Origin: Mageeibacillus sp. UBA1243
GTDB taxonomy: Bacteria > Bacillota > Clostridia > UBA1212
Direction: 5' to 3'
NCBI GenBank assembly: GCA_002308595.1
Contig: DBWH01000045.1
Coordinates: 1-6,841, forward strand
Length of the DNA: 6,841 nucleotides
Part shown: piece after piece, positions 1 to 5,229 of the stretch
Layout of the letters: each line of letters begins with the position of its first letter
Numbering within the stretch: position 1 is the first letter of the stretch
The notes under the pieces: generated by a model
What the model was told of the DNA's origin: nothing
Database searches by the model: none
Seen by the model: the letters and a program-made list of their open reading frames with translations, nothing else
Made by a program: the position numbers and the translations under genes

Positions 1-1629
1 GCGGAGCTTTTTGACAAGTTCATGCTGAGAAGCGAGATGATCGAGCACCTTAAGGGTGTTTACGATATCGAGAGGCTTGCCGGCAGGGTCACGATGGGAA
101 GCGGTAACGCGAGGGAGATGCTTTCGCTGAAACAGTCGCTCATGAAGCTCCCGGCACTTAGAAACCTGCTGAAAGGCGCGGAGAGCGGCCTGCTGAAGAA
201 ACTTTATGACAGGATTGACCCGCTTGAGAACCTTGCCGATTTGCTTGAAAGGGCGATTGCGGACGACCCGCCTGTGACCATAACGGACGGCGACATTATC
301 AAGAAGGGGTTCGACGAGCAGATTGACCGTTACCGCGAGGCGAACATTGACGGCAAGCGCTGGCTCTCGGAGCTTGAGGCGAGGGAGCGCGAGCGCACCG
401 GCATAAAGAAGCTAAAGGTCGGCTATAACACGGTTTTTGGCTATTATATCGAGATTTCGAACGCTTTCAAGGAGCTTGTTCCCGCAGATTACGTGAGAAA
501 GCAGACCCTGACAAATGCTGAAAGATACATAACCGACGAGCTCAAAAAGCTTGAGACTGAGCTCCTTGACGCAGAGCGCAATCTGAAAACGCTTGAGGAA
601 AAACGCTTCAGAGAGGTCAGAGAGTTCGCGGCAGGTTACTCGCAGGAGCTCCACGAGAATGCGGACGCGGTTGCGGTGCTTGACGTGTTGTGCTCGTTTG
701 CGGTCGTTGCCGAGCGCGAGAACTACGTAAGGCCCGAAATCACTGACGACACCGTGATAGACCTGAAAAACGGCAGACATCCGGTAGTCGAAAAGATGCC
801 CGGCTGCGACGTTTTCGTACCGAATGACGCCAAGCTCGACTGCAGCGACAACATGCTGCTCGTCATCACGGGCCCCAACATGGCCGGTAAATCGACTTAC
901 ATGAGGATGGTCGCGCTGATAGTGCTCATGGCCCAAACGGGAAGCTTTGTGCCTGCCGATGCGGCTGTGATTGGCGTTGCCGACAAGCTCTTTACGAGGG
1001 TCGGCGCGAGCGATGACCTTGCCCAGGGCCGCTCAACGTTCATGGTCGAGATGTGCGAGGTCGCAAACATTGTCGAGAACGCGACAAGGCGCAGTCTACT
1101 GATACTTGACGAGATTGGCCGCGGCACGAGCACGTTTGACGGTCTTTCGATCGCGTGGGCTGTGCTTGAATTCATTGCCGGAAATCTCCAATGCAGAACG
1201 CTCTTTGCAACCCACTACCACGAGCTCACTGAGCTTGAGGACAGGATTGGCGGCGTCAAGAACTATTGCGTTGACGTAAGGCGCAAGGGCGACGAGATCA
1301 CTTTCCTCCGCAAGATCAAGCGGGGCGGTGCGGACGGCAGCTACGGTATTTCGGTTGCGATGCTCGCGGGTCTTCCCAAAGCCATCACGATACGCGCCAA
1401 GGAGATTCTCGCGACTCTCGAAGAGGCTGACCTCGGCAAGAAGGAAATGAAGAACATCGGCAGAAAAAAGGACAGCGCCGAGCCCGACCTGTTCTCGTTC
1501 GCGGCCGCCACGGCAATGCAGGACGACATTATCAGCGAGCTGAAGGAGCTTGACGTGACCAAGATGACGCCGATGGAGTGCATGAACACCCTTTATGGTT
1601 TGTCAAAAAGGGCAAACGACCGCAAATAG
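1..1629 (+). CDS. mutS: DNA mismatch repair protein MutS, C-terminal part (5'-truncated by window edge)
   Basis: MutS recognises mispaired or looped-out bases and uses an ABC-type ATPase to start mismatch repair. The frame is open from base 1 with no start, so the first visible Met (22) is internal. The 542 visible residues run from the core/lever domain onward. The clamp region holds KVGYNTVFGYYIEIS at about 139-153. The ATPase has Walker A GPNMAGKST (291-299), Walker B LLILDE (365-371, D370/E371) followed by GRGTSTFDG, and the switch motif ATHYHEL with His405. The mismatch-binding and connector domains, roughly 330 residues by comparison with E. coli MutS, lie outside the window. The tail ends with TPMECMNTLYGLSKR, typical of the family. 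EPDLF at 494-498 resembles the beta-clamp binding motif found near MutS C-termini, with Glu in place of the usual Gln. Its TAG stop lies inside a palindromic repeat. No mutL follows here. Confidence 0.98.
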   Translation, partial: AELFDKFMLRSEMIEHLKGVYDIERLAGRVTMGSGNAREMLSLKQSLMKLPALRNLLKGAESGLLKKLYDRIDPLENLADLLERAIADDPPVTITDGDIIKKGFDEQIDRYREANIDGKRWLSELEARERERTGIKKLKVGYNTVFGYYIEISNAFKELVPADYVRKQTLTNAERYITDELKKLETELLDAERNLKTLEEKRFREVREFAAGYSQELHENADAVAVLDVLCSFAVVAERENYVRPEITDDTVIDLKNGRHPVVEKMPGCDVFVPNDAKLDCSDNMLLVITGPNMAGKSTYMRMVALIVLMAQTGSFVPADAAVIGVADKLFTRVGASDDLAQGRSTFMVEMCEVANIVENATRRSLLILDEIGRGTSTFDGLSIAWAVLEFIAGNLQCRTLFATHYHELTELEDRIGGVKNYCVDVRRKGDEITFLRKIKRGGADGSYGISVAMLAGLPKAITIRAKEILATLEEADLGKKEMKNIGRKKDSAEPDLFSFAAATAMQDDIISELKELDVTKMTPMECMNTLYGLSKRANDRK

Positions 1630-1657
1630 CTCAAAAATCATGATTTTTGGCTCTTTA
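1624..1657. repeat. 34-bp palindromic direct repeat, copy R1
   Basis: This is the first of two 34-bp copies that match at 32 of 34 positions (second copy 1797-1830, offset 173). The core AAAAATCATGATTTTT is a perfect 16-bp palindrome. The only two differences between copies fall at its centre (1640-1641), so the arms are kept and the centre varies. It contains the mutS stop codon (1627-1629) and is preceded by CGCAAA, much as R2 is preceded by CGCAAAAA. A weak AT-rich terminator role is possible, because TTTGGCTCTTTA follows the stem, but a repeat boundary fits the duplication better. Confidence 0.85.
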
Positions 1658-1658
1658 C

Positions 1659-1739
1659 GCAAGCCGCAAACTAAACTCACAGAAATAGCTGTCTTCTTCA
1701 GGCACATAAGGTGTCTGACGACAATTACTCGCGGCTTGC
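1659..1739. other. Long imperfect stem-loop I of the mutS-downstream element
   Basis: The outer arms GCAAGCCGC (1659-1667) and GCGGCTTGC (1731-1739) are a perfect 9-bp inverted repeat. Inside them TGTC (1690-1693) can pair with GACA (1720-1723). An inner hairpin pairs CAGGCAC (1699-1705) with GTGTCTG (1711-1717) across the loop ATAAG, with one G-U pair. The nested arms give one extended branch with internal loops. The function is unknown. A structured RNA or an inserted hairpin element would both fit. Confidence 0.6.
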
Positions 1740-1741
1740 TT

Positions 1742-1791
1742 TGCGCGAGCTCCCCGCTCGAAGTATCTTCATACATCTTCGGGGTCGCGCA
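1742..1791. other. Long stem-loop II of the mutS-downstream element
   Basis: TGCGCGA (1742-1748) pairs perfectly with TCGCGCA (1785-1791). CCCC (1752-1755) pairs with GGGG (1781-1784), GAAG (1760-1763) with CTTC (1777-1780), and TAT (1764-1766) with ATA (1771-1773) around the loop CTTC. A local alternative pairs CGAGC (1746-1750) with GCTCG (1756-1760). It follows stem-loop I directly and precedes repeat R2, so the two stem-loops sit between the paired 34-bp repeats. Confidence 0.6.
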
Positions 1792-1796
1792 CGCAA

Positions 1797-1830
1797 AAAT
1801 AGCTCAAAAATCGAGATTTTTGGCTCTTTA
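1797..1830. repeat. 34-bp palindromic direct repeat, copy R2
   Basis: This is the second copy of R1 (1624-1657), in the same orientation, with a centre of CGAG instead of CATG inside the same AAAAATC/GATTTTT arms. Because each copy is itself palindromic, R1 and R2 also read as inverted repeats of each other, as the termini of a MITE-like element would. No transposase or clear target-site duplication is visible. Confidence 0.85.
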
Positions 1831-1846
1831 ATGGTTTACAGCTGAA

Positions 1847-1894
1847 CGGCCGGCCTAAGACCCGCCAAAAGGGTTTCAGGGCCGGCCGCGTTTT
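1847..1894 (+). terminator. Probable Rho-independent terminator downstream of mutS
   Basis: A perfect 9-bp GC stem pairs CGGCCGGCC (1847-1855) with GGCCGGCCG (1880-1888), followed by CGTTTT (1889-1894). The loop holds a smaller hairpin, ACCC (1860-1863) with GGGT (1871-1874). The U-tract is short (four T), but the stem is very stable and sits between mutS and an independent promoter at 1927. It probably ends transcription arriving from mutS through the structured element. Confidence 0.65.
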
Positions 1895-1926
1895 AATCCC
1901 CGGCAAACGGTTACACCACATGTCAC

Positions 1927-1955
1927 TTGTTTAGAAAAGCCCCCGGCAATATAAT
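1927..1955 (+). promoter_or_regulatory. Sigma-A-type promoter for the mannosyltransferase gene
   Basis: The -35 TTGTTT (1927-1932) and -10 TATAAT (1950-1955) are separated by exactly 17 bp. The expected transcription start, near 1962, gives a leader of about 30 nt ending in the ribosome binding site GGAGGA before ATG 1994. It lies downstream of the terminator at 1847-1894, consistent with a separate transcription unit. Confidence 0.7.
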
Positions 1956-1993
1956 AAAGTTGTGCCATATTTGGTTAAAAAGCGGAGGAATGC

Positions 1994-3544
1994 ATGACAG
2001 TCAGGCAAAAGCTCATTAAGTTAAGAGAATACGTCCTGAAACGGCTCCCTGAGACACTTGTCTCGGCGGCGCTTCTCGGCGTGCTCCTCACGTTTTTCGT
2101 CACTGCGATGTCCAAAAAATCTGGTCTTGCGTTTTATGAGACTGCTGTCGCATTGGCGTCACTCATCCTGTTCTTCCTTTGCGCGTGCGCGTGCGTTTTT
2201 TCAATAGGAAAACAAATAAGGGAATCGGTCGCAAAAAGAAACCCCGAAGCATTAAGAGAGTGCGAGGGCGTGCTCCCGGAAGGGCCTATTTCGCAGAAAC
2301 CGCCAAGGAAACGAATTGCCGGGGACATTCTGATCATTGGCGCGTCGTGCCTTGTTTTCACCGTGATGACGATTGTTCTGACGGCTCTTATCATCTGGGC
2401 GTCCGGCAGGTCCGGCTCGTTCAGCGACGTGATCAGGTTCCGCTTCGGCACGCTCGACAGCCAGCACTACCTCTACATCGCGGAGCACGGCTACACACCG
2501 TCAACGTCCGAGGACTACGGCAGGGTTGTCGAAATCGTCTTCCTGCCCGGCTATCCGCTTCTCGTCAAGCTCTTCAGCTTCGTCATCCGCGACTTCTTCG
2601 CCGCCGGTATGGTCGTATCGTTCCTCTCATTCACCGCCTCCGCAATACTTCTCTACCTCCTCGTAACGGAGGAATCCTCGCGCGAAGACGCCCTCTACTC
2701 GGTCATAATCCTTTTCATGCTGCCCGGCGCATTTTTCTTCATATCGCCAATGACAGAGAGCCTTTTCCTCGCGCTCACCCTCGCTACGGTCCTCATGATC
2801 CGCAAAAAGAAGTGGCTCCTCGCGGGACTTTTCGGGATGTACTGCGCGTTCACGAGATCCATTGGCGTCATCGTCGCTGTAATCTACGTTTTCGAACTCG
2901 CCAAGGACTTCCTCTCAGCCATCTCAAACAGAAACCCCGAAGACTCCAAGGCAAAAACCGTCGGCAGATACATTTTGAAGCTCCTGCCGGTGCTCCTCAT
3001 CGTGTCGGGCATACTCGCGTTCATGGTCTACAACAAGATACTTGACGGCAGCTTCACGGCCTTCATGGACTACGAAAAGAAGCAGTGGAGTCAGTCGGCG
3101 GGCTGGTTTTTCGACACGGCAAGGTACAGCTCTTCCAACATCGTAAAGTACCTAAGCGGCAGAATCGGCAAGTCCAGGTACGTAGGCCTTTCGGTTTTTG
3201 CGATGAATCTTGTCGCAATTTTCGGAATTCTGGGCGTGCTTTTCGCCAAGCGCAAAAAAATAAGAGCGTCGTTTCTCACATACGCTCTCATCTATTTCGC
3301 AATTTCGTTCGGTGTCACTTGGCTCCTCAGCGGCATCCGCTACATGGACGGTCTTTTCGTTCTCCCGCTTGCGCTTTCGGCTGGCAGCGGCAGGTACATC
3401 TGCGGCTCAGTAAAAGCAACCGATGATGCCGATGACAGAAAGCTTGCCCGCGGCAGGGCGAGAAGCGTGATACTTATCTGTATGATGTCTGTGCTGTCGG
3501 GGATTTATCTTGTGATGTTTTGTTTGAATTGGCAGATATGGTAA
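1994..3544 (+). CDS. Polytopic GT-C mannosyltransferase-family protein (PIG-V/Gpi18-related)
   Basis: A 516-aa integral membrane protein with about a dozen predicted hydrophobic segments. Members of this family use lipid-linked sugars on the outer face of the membrane; the sugar and acceptor here cannot be told from sequence. Diagnostic features in order are TLDSQHYLYIAEHGY (153-167), where Asp155 matches the conserved early-loop Asp of GT-C enzymes, then FLPGYPLLVKL (183-193), FFFISPMTESLFLAL (247-261) and CAFTRSIGV (284-292), and SGIRYMDGLFVLPLAL near 446-461. The Trp often preceding the catalytic-loop Asp is Leu here. An N-terminal extension of about 110 residues carries two extra membrane segments (about 20-39 and 50-72) and a charged linker (about 75-108). 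ATG 1994 is chosen for the GGAGG site five bases upstream; an ATG at 1990 is out of frame and soon stops. The stop codon lies in the first palindromic unit of the downstream array. Confidence 0.85.
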   Translation: MTVRQKLIKLREYVLKRLPETLVSAALLGVLLTFFVTAMSKKSGLAFYETAVALASLILFFLCACACVFSIGKQIRESVAKRNPEALRECEGVLPEGPISQKPPRKRIAGDILIIGASCLVFTVMTIVLTALIIWASGRSGSFSDVIRFRFGTLDSQHYLYIAEHGYTPSTSEDYGRVVEIVFLPGYPLLVKLFSFVIRDFFAAGMVVSFLSFTASAILLYLLVTEESSREDALYSVIILFMLPGAFFFISPMTESLFLALTLATVLMIRKKKWLLAGLFGMYCAFTRSIGVIVAVIYVFELAKDFLSAISNRNPEDSKAKTVGRYILKLLPVLLIVSGILAFMVYNKILDGSFTAFMDYEKKQWSQSAGWFFDTARYSSSNIVKYLSGRIGKSRYVGLSVFAMNLVAIFGILGVLFAKRKKIRASFLTYALIYFAISFGVTWLLSGIRYMDGLFVLPLALSAGSGRYICGSVKATDDADDRKLARGRARSVILICMMSVLSGIYLVMFCLNWQIW

Positions 3545-3621
3545 ATCGCATGTGTATTCACCCCGTCACTAAACGCACTACCGTGCGAAGCGTTCCGGCT
3601 GTGAATCACATGACGATTTAC
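3541..3621. repeat. Palindromic unit A1 of intergenic array
   Basis: The left arm 3541-3560 (GTAAATCGCATGTGTATTCA) matches the reverse complement of the right arm 3602-3621 except for two single-base bulges. In the centre CGCAC (3574-3578) pairs with GTGCG (3583-3587) around TACC. The unit starts in the mannosyltransferase stop codon (3542-3544). It aligns without gaps to unit A2, 185 bp further on. No U-tract follows, so a simple intrinsic terminator is not indicated. Confidence 0.85.
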
Positions 3622-3651
3622 TAAAACTCAAGCGGAAAACGAAACAATTCC

Positions 3652-3684
3652 GTGCGAAGCGTTCCGAGTGCGATTCACATGACG
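3652..3684. repeat. Half-unit B1 of intergenic array
   Basis: This is a 33-bp block starting GTGCGAAGCGTTCCGAGTGC and ending in TCACATGACG. It is identical to B2 (3842-3874) and matches the right half of unit A1 (3583-3615) at 29 of 33 positions. It has no adjacent full left arm. A left-arm fragment lies downstream at 3712-3725, and its CATGTG could pair with CACATG in B1. Confidence 0.8.
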
Positions 3685-3711
3685 AACTTCTAAAGATAAC
3701 GAGGAAACTAT

Positions 3712-3725
3712 AAATCGCATGTGTA
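3712..3725. repeat. Solitary left-arm fragment of the A unit
   Basis: AAATCGCATGTGTA here repeats the left terminus of units A1 (from 3543) and A2 (from 3728). Two copies of the left terminus therefore stand side by side at 3712 and 3728. This suggests the array grew by insertion or unequal recombination at unit ends. Confidence 0.7.
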
Positions 3726-3806
3726 CAAAATCGCATGTGTATTCGCCCCGTCACTTAACGCGCTCCCGCGCGAATCGTTCCGGCTGTGAATCACATGACG
3801 ATTTTC
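3726..3806. repeat. Palindromic unit A2 of intergenic array
   Basis: This copy of A1 at offset +185 has no indels and nine differences over 81 bp. Several differences preserve pairing: T3542/A3620 becomes A3727/T3805; A3577/T3584 becomes G3762/C3769; and A3560-T3602 becomes G3745-T3787 (wobble). The central hairpin is CGCGC (3759-3763) with GCGCG (3768-3772) around TCCC. Confidence 0.85.
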
Positions 3807-3841
3807 TAATCTCTAATAGGTAGATAATCCAGAATACTCTT

Positions 3842-3882
3842 GTGCGAAGCGTTCCGAGTGCGATTCACATGACGGTTAACCG
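3842..3882. repeat. Half-unit B2 with adjoining CGGTTAACCG palindrome
   Basis: Positions 3842-3874 are identical to B1 (3652-3684), at offset +190. The last bases run into a perfect 10-bp palindrome CGGTTAACCG (3873-3882), which B1 lacks. Together A1+B1 and A2+B2 form a tandem duplication with a period of 185-190 bp. A degenerate further piece may lie at 3905-3920, where 13 of 16 bases match A2 3772-3787. Confidence 0.8.
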
Positions 3883-3944
3883 GAACCAATGCGGAAAGCA
3901 ATATGAATCGCTCCGCTTGTACCGTAATTTGAAATTTCCCACCT

Positions 3945-3974
3945 GCAATTTAAATTGCTCTGTCATTTAATGAC
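3945..3974. other. Two adjacent AT-rich palindromes downstream of the 68-aa gene
   Basis: GTCATTTAATGAC (3962-3974) has 6-bp arms around one base, and GCAATTTAAATTGC (3945-3958) is a perfect 14-bp palindrome. On the minus strand they follow the stop codon of the 68-aa gene directly. They could help end its transcript, but no T-run follows either one on that strand, so a terminator call is weak. Confidence 0.35.
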
Positions 3975-4181
3975 TCAGAACCTTATGCTGTCCCTGAAAA
4001 AGATGCCTGTGACGTCGCCCTTGGCGATAACGGTGCGGTTGAAAAGCATTGTGACGTTCCTTGATTTCTCGTAGTAGCCGAGGATTCTACCCAAAAAGTC
4101 TGTGACTGTTTTGTTACCGCTCGAGTCGATTTCGTAGTAGCCGACTATCTCTCCGCTGAATTTTTTTATTGTTTCCCGCAT
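3975..4181 (-). CDS. Small three-repeat protein of unknown function (68 aa)
   Basis: A 68-aa soluble protein built of about three repeats of roughly 20 residues. The first two align well: KKFSGEIVGYYEIDSSGNKT (6-25) and VTDFLGRILGYYEKSRNVT (26-44), sharing F-x-G-x-I-x-G-Y-Y-E and an N-x-T end. The third (45-63, MLFNRTVIAKGDVTGIFF) is degenerate, with I-A-K-G-D in place of GYY. The pattern suggests repeating beta-hairpins. From memory, similar short repeat proteins occur in other Firmicutes without assigned function; this was not checked here. The gene is real on several grounds: a minus-strand GAAAGG ribosome binding site (4191-4196) 9 nt before the ATG, an ideal promoter further upstream, and internal protein periodicity. 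There is no signal peptide, membrane segment or catalytic motif. It lies alone, divergent from the transporter operon. Confidence 0.75.
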   Translation of the reverse strand: MRETIKKFSGEIVGYYEIDSSGNKTVTDFLGRILGYYEKSRNVTMLFNRTVIAKGDVTGIFFRDSIRF

Positions 4182-4222
4182 GACTAAATACCTTTCTGCA
4201 CTGAAATTATTGATAACAGCTT

Positions 4223-4251
4223 ATGATAAGCTTTTTTCGATGATTTGGCAA
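4223..4251 (-). promoter_or_regulatory. Sigma-A-type promoter for the 68-aa gene
   Basis: On the minus strand, -35 TTGCCA (complement of 4246-4251) and -10 TATCAT (complement of 4223-4228) are 17 bp apart. The expected start near 4216 gives a leader of about 35 nt before the ATG at 4181. Confidence 0.6.
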
Positions 4252-4365
4252 TCAAAATCGCGGCATTGGCGGCAAAAAAGATACGGTGCGCGAAAAAAGT
4301 GTTTTTTGAGCCTTAAAATAGGTTTTAAAAAGGCTTGATTTTGAACACGCCAAGGGTCATCCGCC
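4252..4365. other. Divergent intergenic segment with A-tracts and inverted repeats
   Basis: Lying between the two divergent promoters, this segment has A-tracts (GGCAAAAAAG near 4271) and a perfect A6-GTG-T6 inverted repeat (4293-4307). A longer inverted repeat pairs AGCCTT (4309-4314) with AAGGCT (4330-4335) around AAAATAGGTTTT. Neither is followed by a proper T-run. Curved DNA, an UP-like element or a regulator site are possible, and nothing favours one. No gene is seen in it. Confidence 0.4.
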
Positions 4366-4394
4366 TTGACGGTAACAGTGTTTCGCTGTACAAT
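4366..4394 (+). promoter_or_regulatory. Sigma-A-type promoter for the transporter-queA operon
   Basis: The -35 TTGACG (4366-4371) and -10 TACAAT (4389-4394) have an exact 17-bp spacer. Transcription would start near 4401, leaving about 85 nt of leader before ATG 4486. Because the promoter overlaps the open frame that extends upstream of 4486, it argues against the TTG at 4366 as a translation start. Confidence 0.7.
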
Positions 4395-4400
4395 GTTGCA

Positions 4401-4485
4401 AGTCCTTTTGAGCCTTCACTGCGAGGCTCGCGGAATGGCCGTTAACTATTGGTTAATTTCAGGCGGCTTTGAAAGGGTGGTGACT
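4401..4485 (+). promoter_or_regulatory. Structured 5' leader of the transporter gene
   Basis: The leader holds a hairpin of GAGCCT (4410-4415) with AGGCTC (4424-4429), and a second of TTAAC (4442-4446) with GTTAA (4452-4456). The second can be closed further by GCCG (4438-4441) with CGGC (4464-4467). The ribosome binding site AGGGTGGTG (4474-4482) follows. I looked for conserved FMN, TPP, preQ1 and T-box signatures and saw none, so riboswitch status is unproven. Confidence 0.35.
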
Positions 4486-5205
4486 ATGAAAAAGAAAATC
4501 TTTAATGTAAGAGTTTTGGTAATCTGCGCTGTTATGAGCGCCATTGGCGTTGTGCTGGCTTTCTTCATTCATTTTCCGATAATACCGGCCGTGCCTTTCC
4601 TCGAGTATGATCCTGCGGATATTCTTATCTTTATGTCGACATACTCGTTCGGAATTCCTGTCGGACTCGCGATGACGGTTGTTGTTGCCGTCGTGCAGGG
4701 CCTTACGGTGAGCGCAAGCAGCGGTTTCACCGGCATCCTGATGCATTTTGTTTCGACGGGCGGATATGTATTGGCGGCAGGTCTTATTTACAAGCTGGTG
4801 GAAAAAGCAATGCGCAAGTCCGGCGCGCCGAGAACGGCGATGGAGATAACGAGTCTTGCCGGTTCGACTCTTGTGGGTATCGGAACCACCGTGGGACTCA
4901 TGACGATCTGGAACATCTGGCTGACGCCAATATTTATGGGCATCGACAGGCAGCTGCTCATTGACAATTTCCTTTATCTGATCGTCATTTTCAATGTGAT
5001 TAAGATTTCAATCAACGGTGTGGCTGCGGCAATTTATGCGGTGCCTTTCAGAAGGCTTGCATACTCGCTTACGGGCAGGACCGTTGCGGAAAAAGATTCG
5101 ACCGAGAAGGTTTCGGGACACGTTGACACGATGCTTGGGTTTGGGATTATCCTTGCCGAGCTCGTTACGATCACAATTATCGTATTGGCAATAATAAAAA
5201 GCTGA
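4486..5205 (+). CDS. ECF transporter S component, RibU-like (substrate probably a vitamin, possibly riboflavin)
   Basis: S components are the small membrane subunits that bind a vitamin or other micronutrient and pass it to a shared EcfA/EcfA'/EcfT energising module, which is not in this window. The 239-aa protein starts MKKKIFNVRVL. Helix 1 (about 8-29) carries AVMSA (15-19), fitting the AxxxA motif that contacts EcfT. FPIIPAVPFLEYDPADILIF (30-49) matches the RibU pattern of a proline-rich loop followed by an acidic D-x-A-D-I stretch. Further helices lie at about 54-73, 82-103, 122-148, 159-186 and 216-237. The last helix and a charged linker (about 196-212) extend beyond the usual six-helix S component of about 190-200 residues. 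ATG 4486 is chosen for the AGGGTGGTG site and the promoter position. Riboflavin is a guess from sequence resemblance; no FMN riboswitch is seen. The next gene begins 24 nt downstream. Confidence 0.8.
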   Translation: MKKKIFNVRVLVICAVMSAIGVVLAFFIHFPIIPAVPFLEYDPADILIFMSTYSFGIPVGLAMTVVVAVVQGLTVSASSGFTGILMHFVSTGGYVLAAGLIYKLVEKAMRKSGAPRTAMEITSLAGSTLVGIGTTVGLMTIWNIWLTPIFMGIDRQLLIDNFLYLIVIFNVIKISINGVAAAIYAVPFRRLAYSLTGRTVAEKDSTEKVSGHVDTMLGFGIILAELVTITIIVLAIIKS

Positions 5206-5229
5206 CCCCGGAAAACGCGGAGTGATTTC

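Noticed and set aside
412..936. Minus-strand frames antisense to mutS (also 897-1175 and 1341-1589)
   Set aside because: They mirror the conserved MutS coding sequence, which fully accounts for the codon pattern.
1624..1657. R1 as the main mutS terminator
   Set aside because: The stem is almost entirely A-T, and the same sequence recurs 173 bp downstream as a repeat. The GC-rich hairpin at 1847-1888 with CGTTTT is a better terminator.
1595..1831. A 78-codon open frame across the end of mutS and the hairpin element
   Set aside because: It overlaps the mutS end, has no convincing ribosome binding site, and runs through palindromic repeats and stem-loops that explain the sequence better.
2179..3045. 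A 288-codon open frame inside the mannosyltransferase gene
   Set aside because: Its translation is rich in Arg and low in hydrophobic order, with no motif. The overlapping frame is a clear membrane protein with family motifs.
3541..3890. CRISPR array
   Set aside because: The repeats are few, of two sizes and palindromic, with irregular spacing and partial copies. No regular spacers, leader or cas genes are present.
4366..4485. Upstream extension of the S-component gene to the TTG at 4366
   Set aside because: The extension overlaps a strong promoter and lacks a ribosome binding site, while ATG 4486 has one and begins a typical S-component N-terminus.
4321..4485. FMN riboswitch upstream of the RibU-like gene
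   Set aside because: The conserved RFN-element core segments are not present. The phrase AGGGTCATCCGCCTTGACGG is only superficially similar and overlaps the promoter -35.
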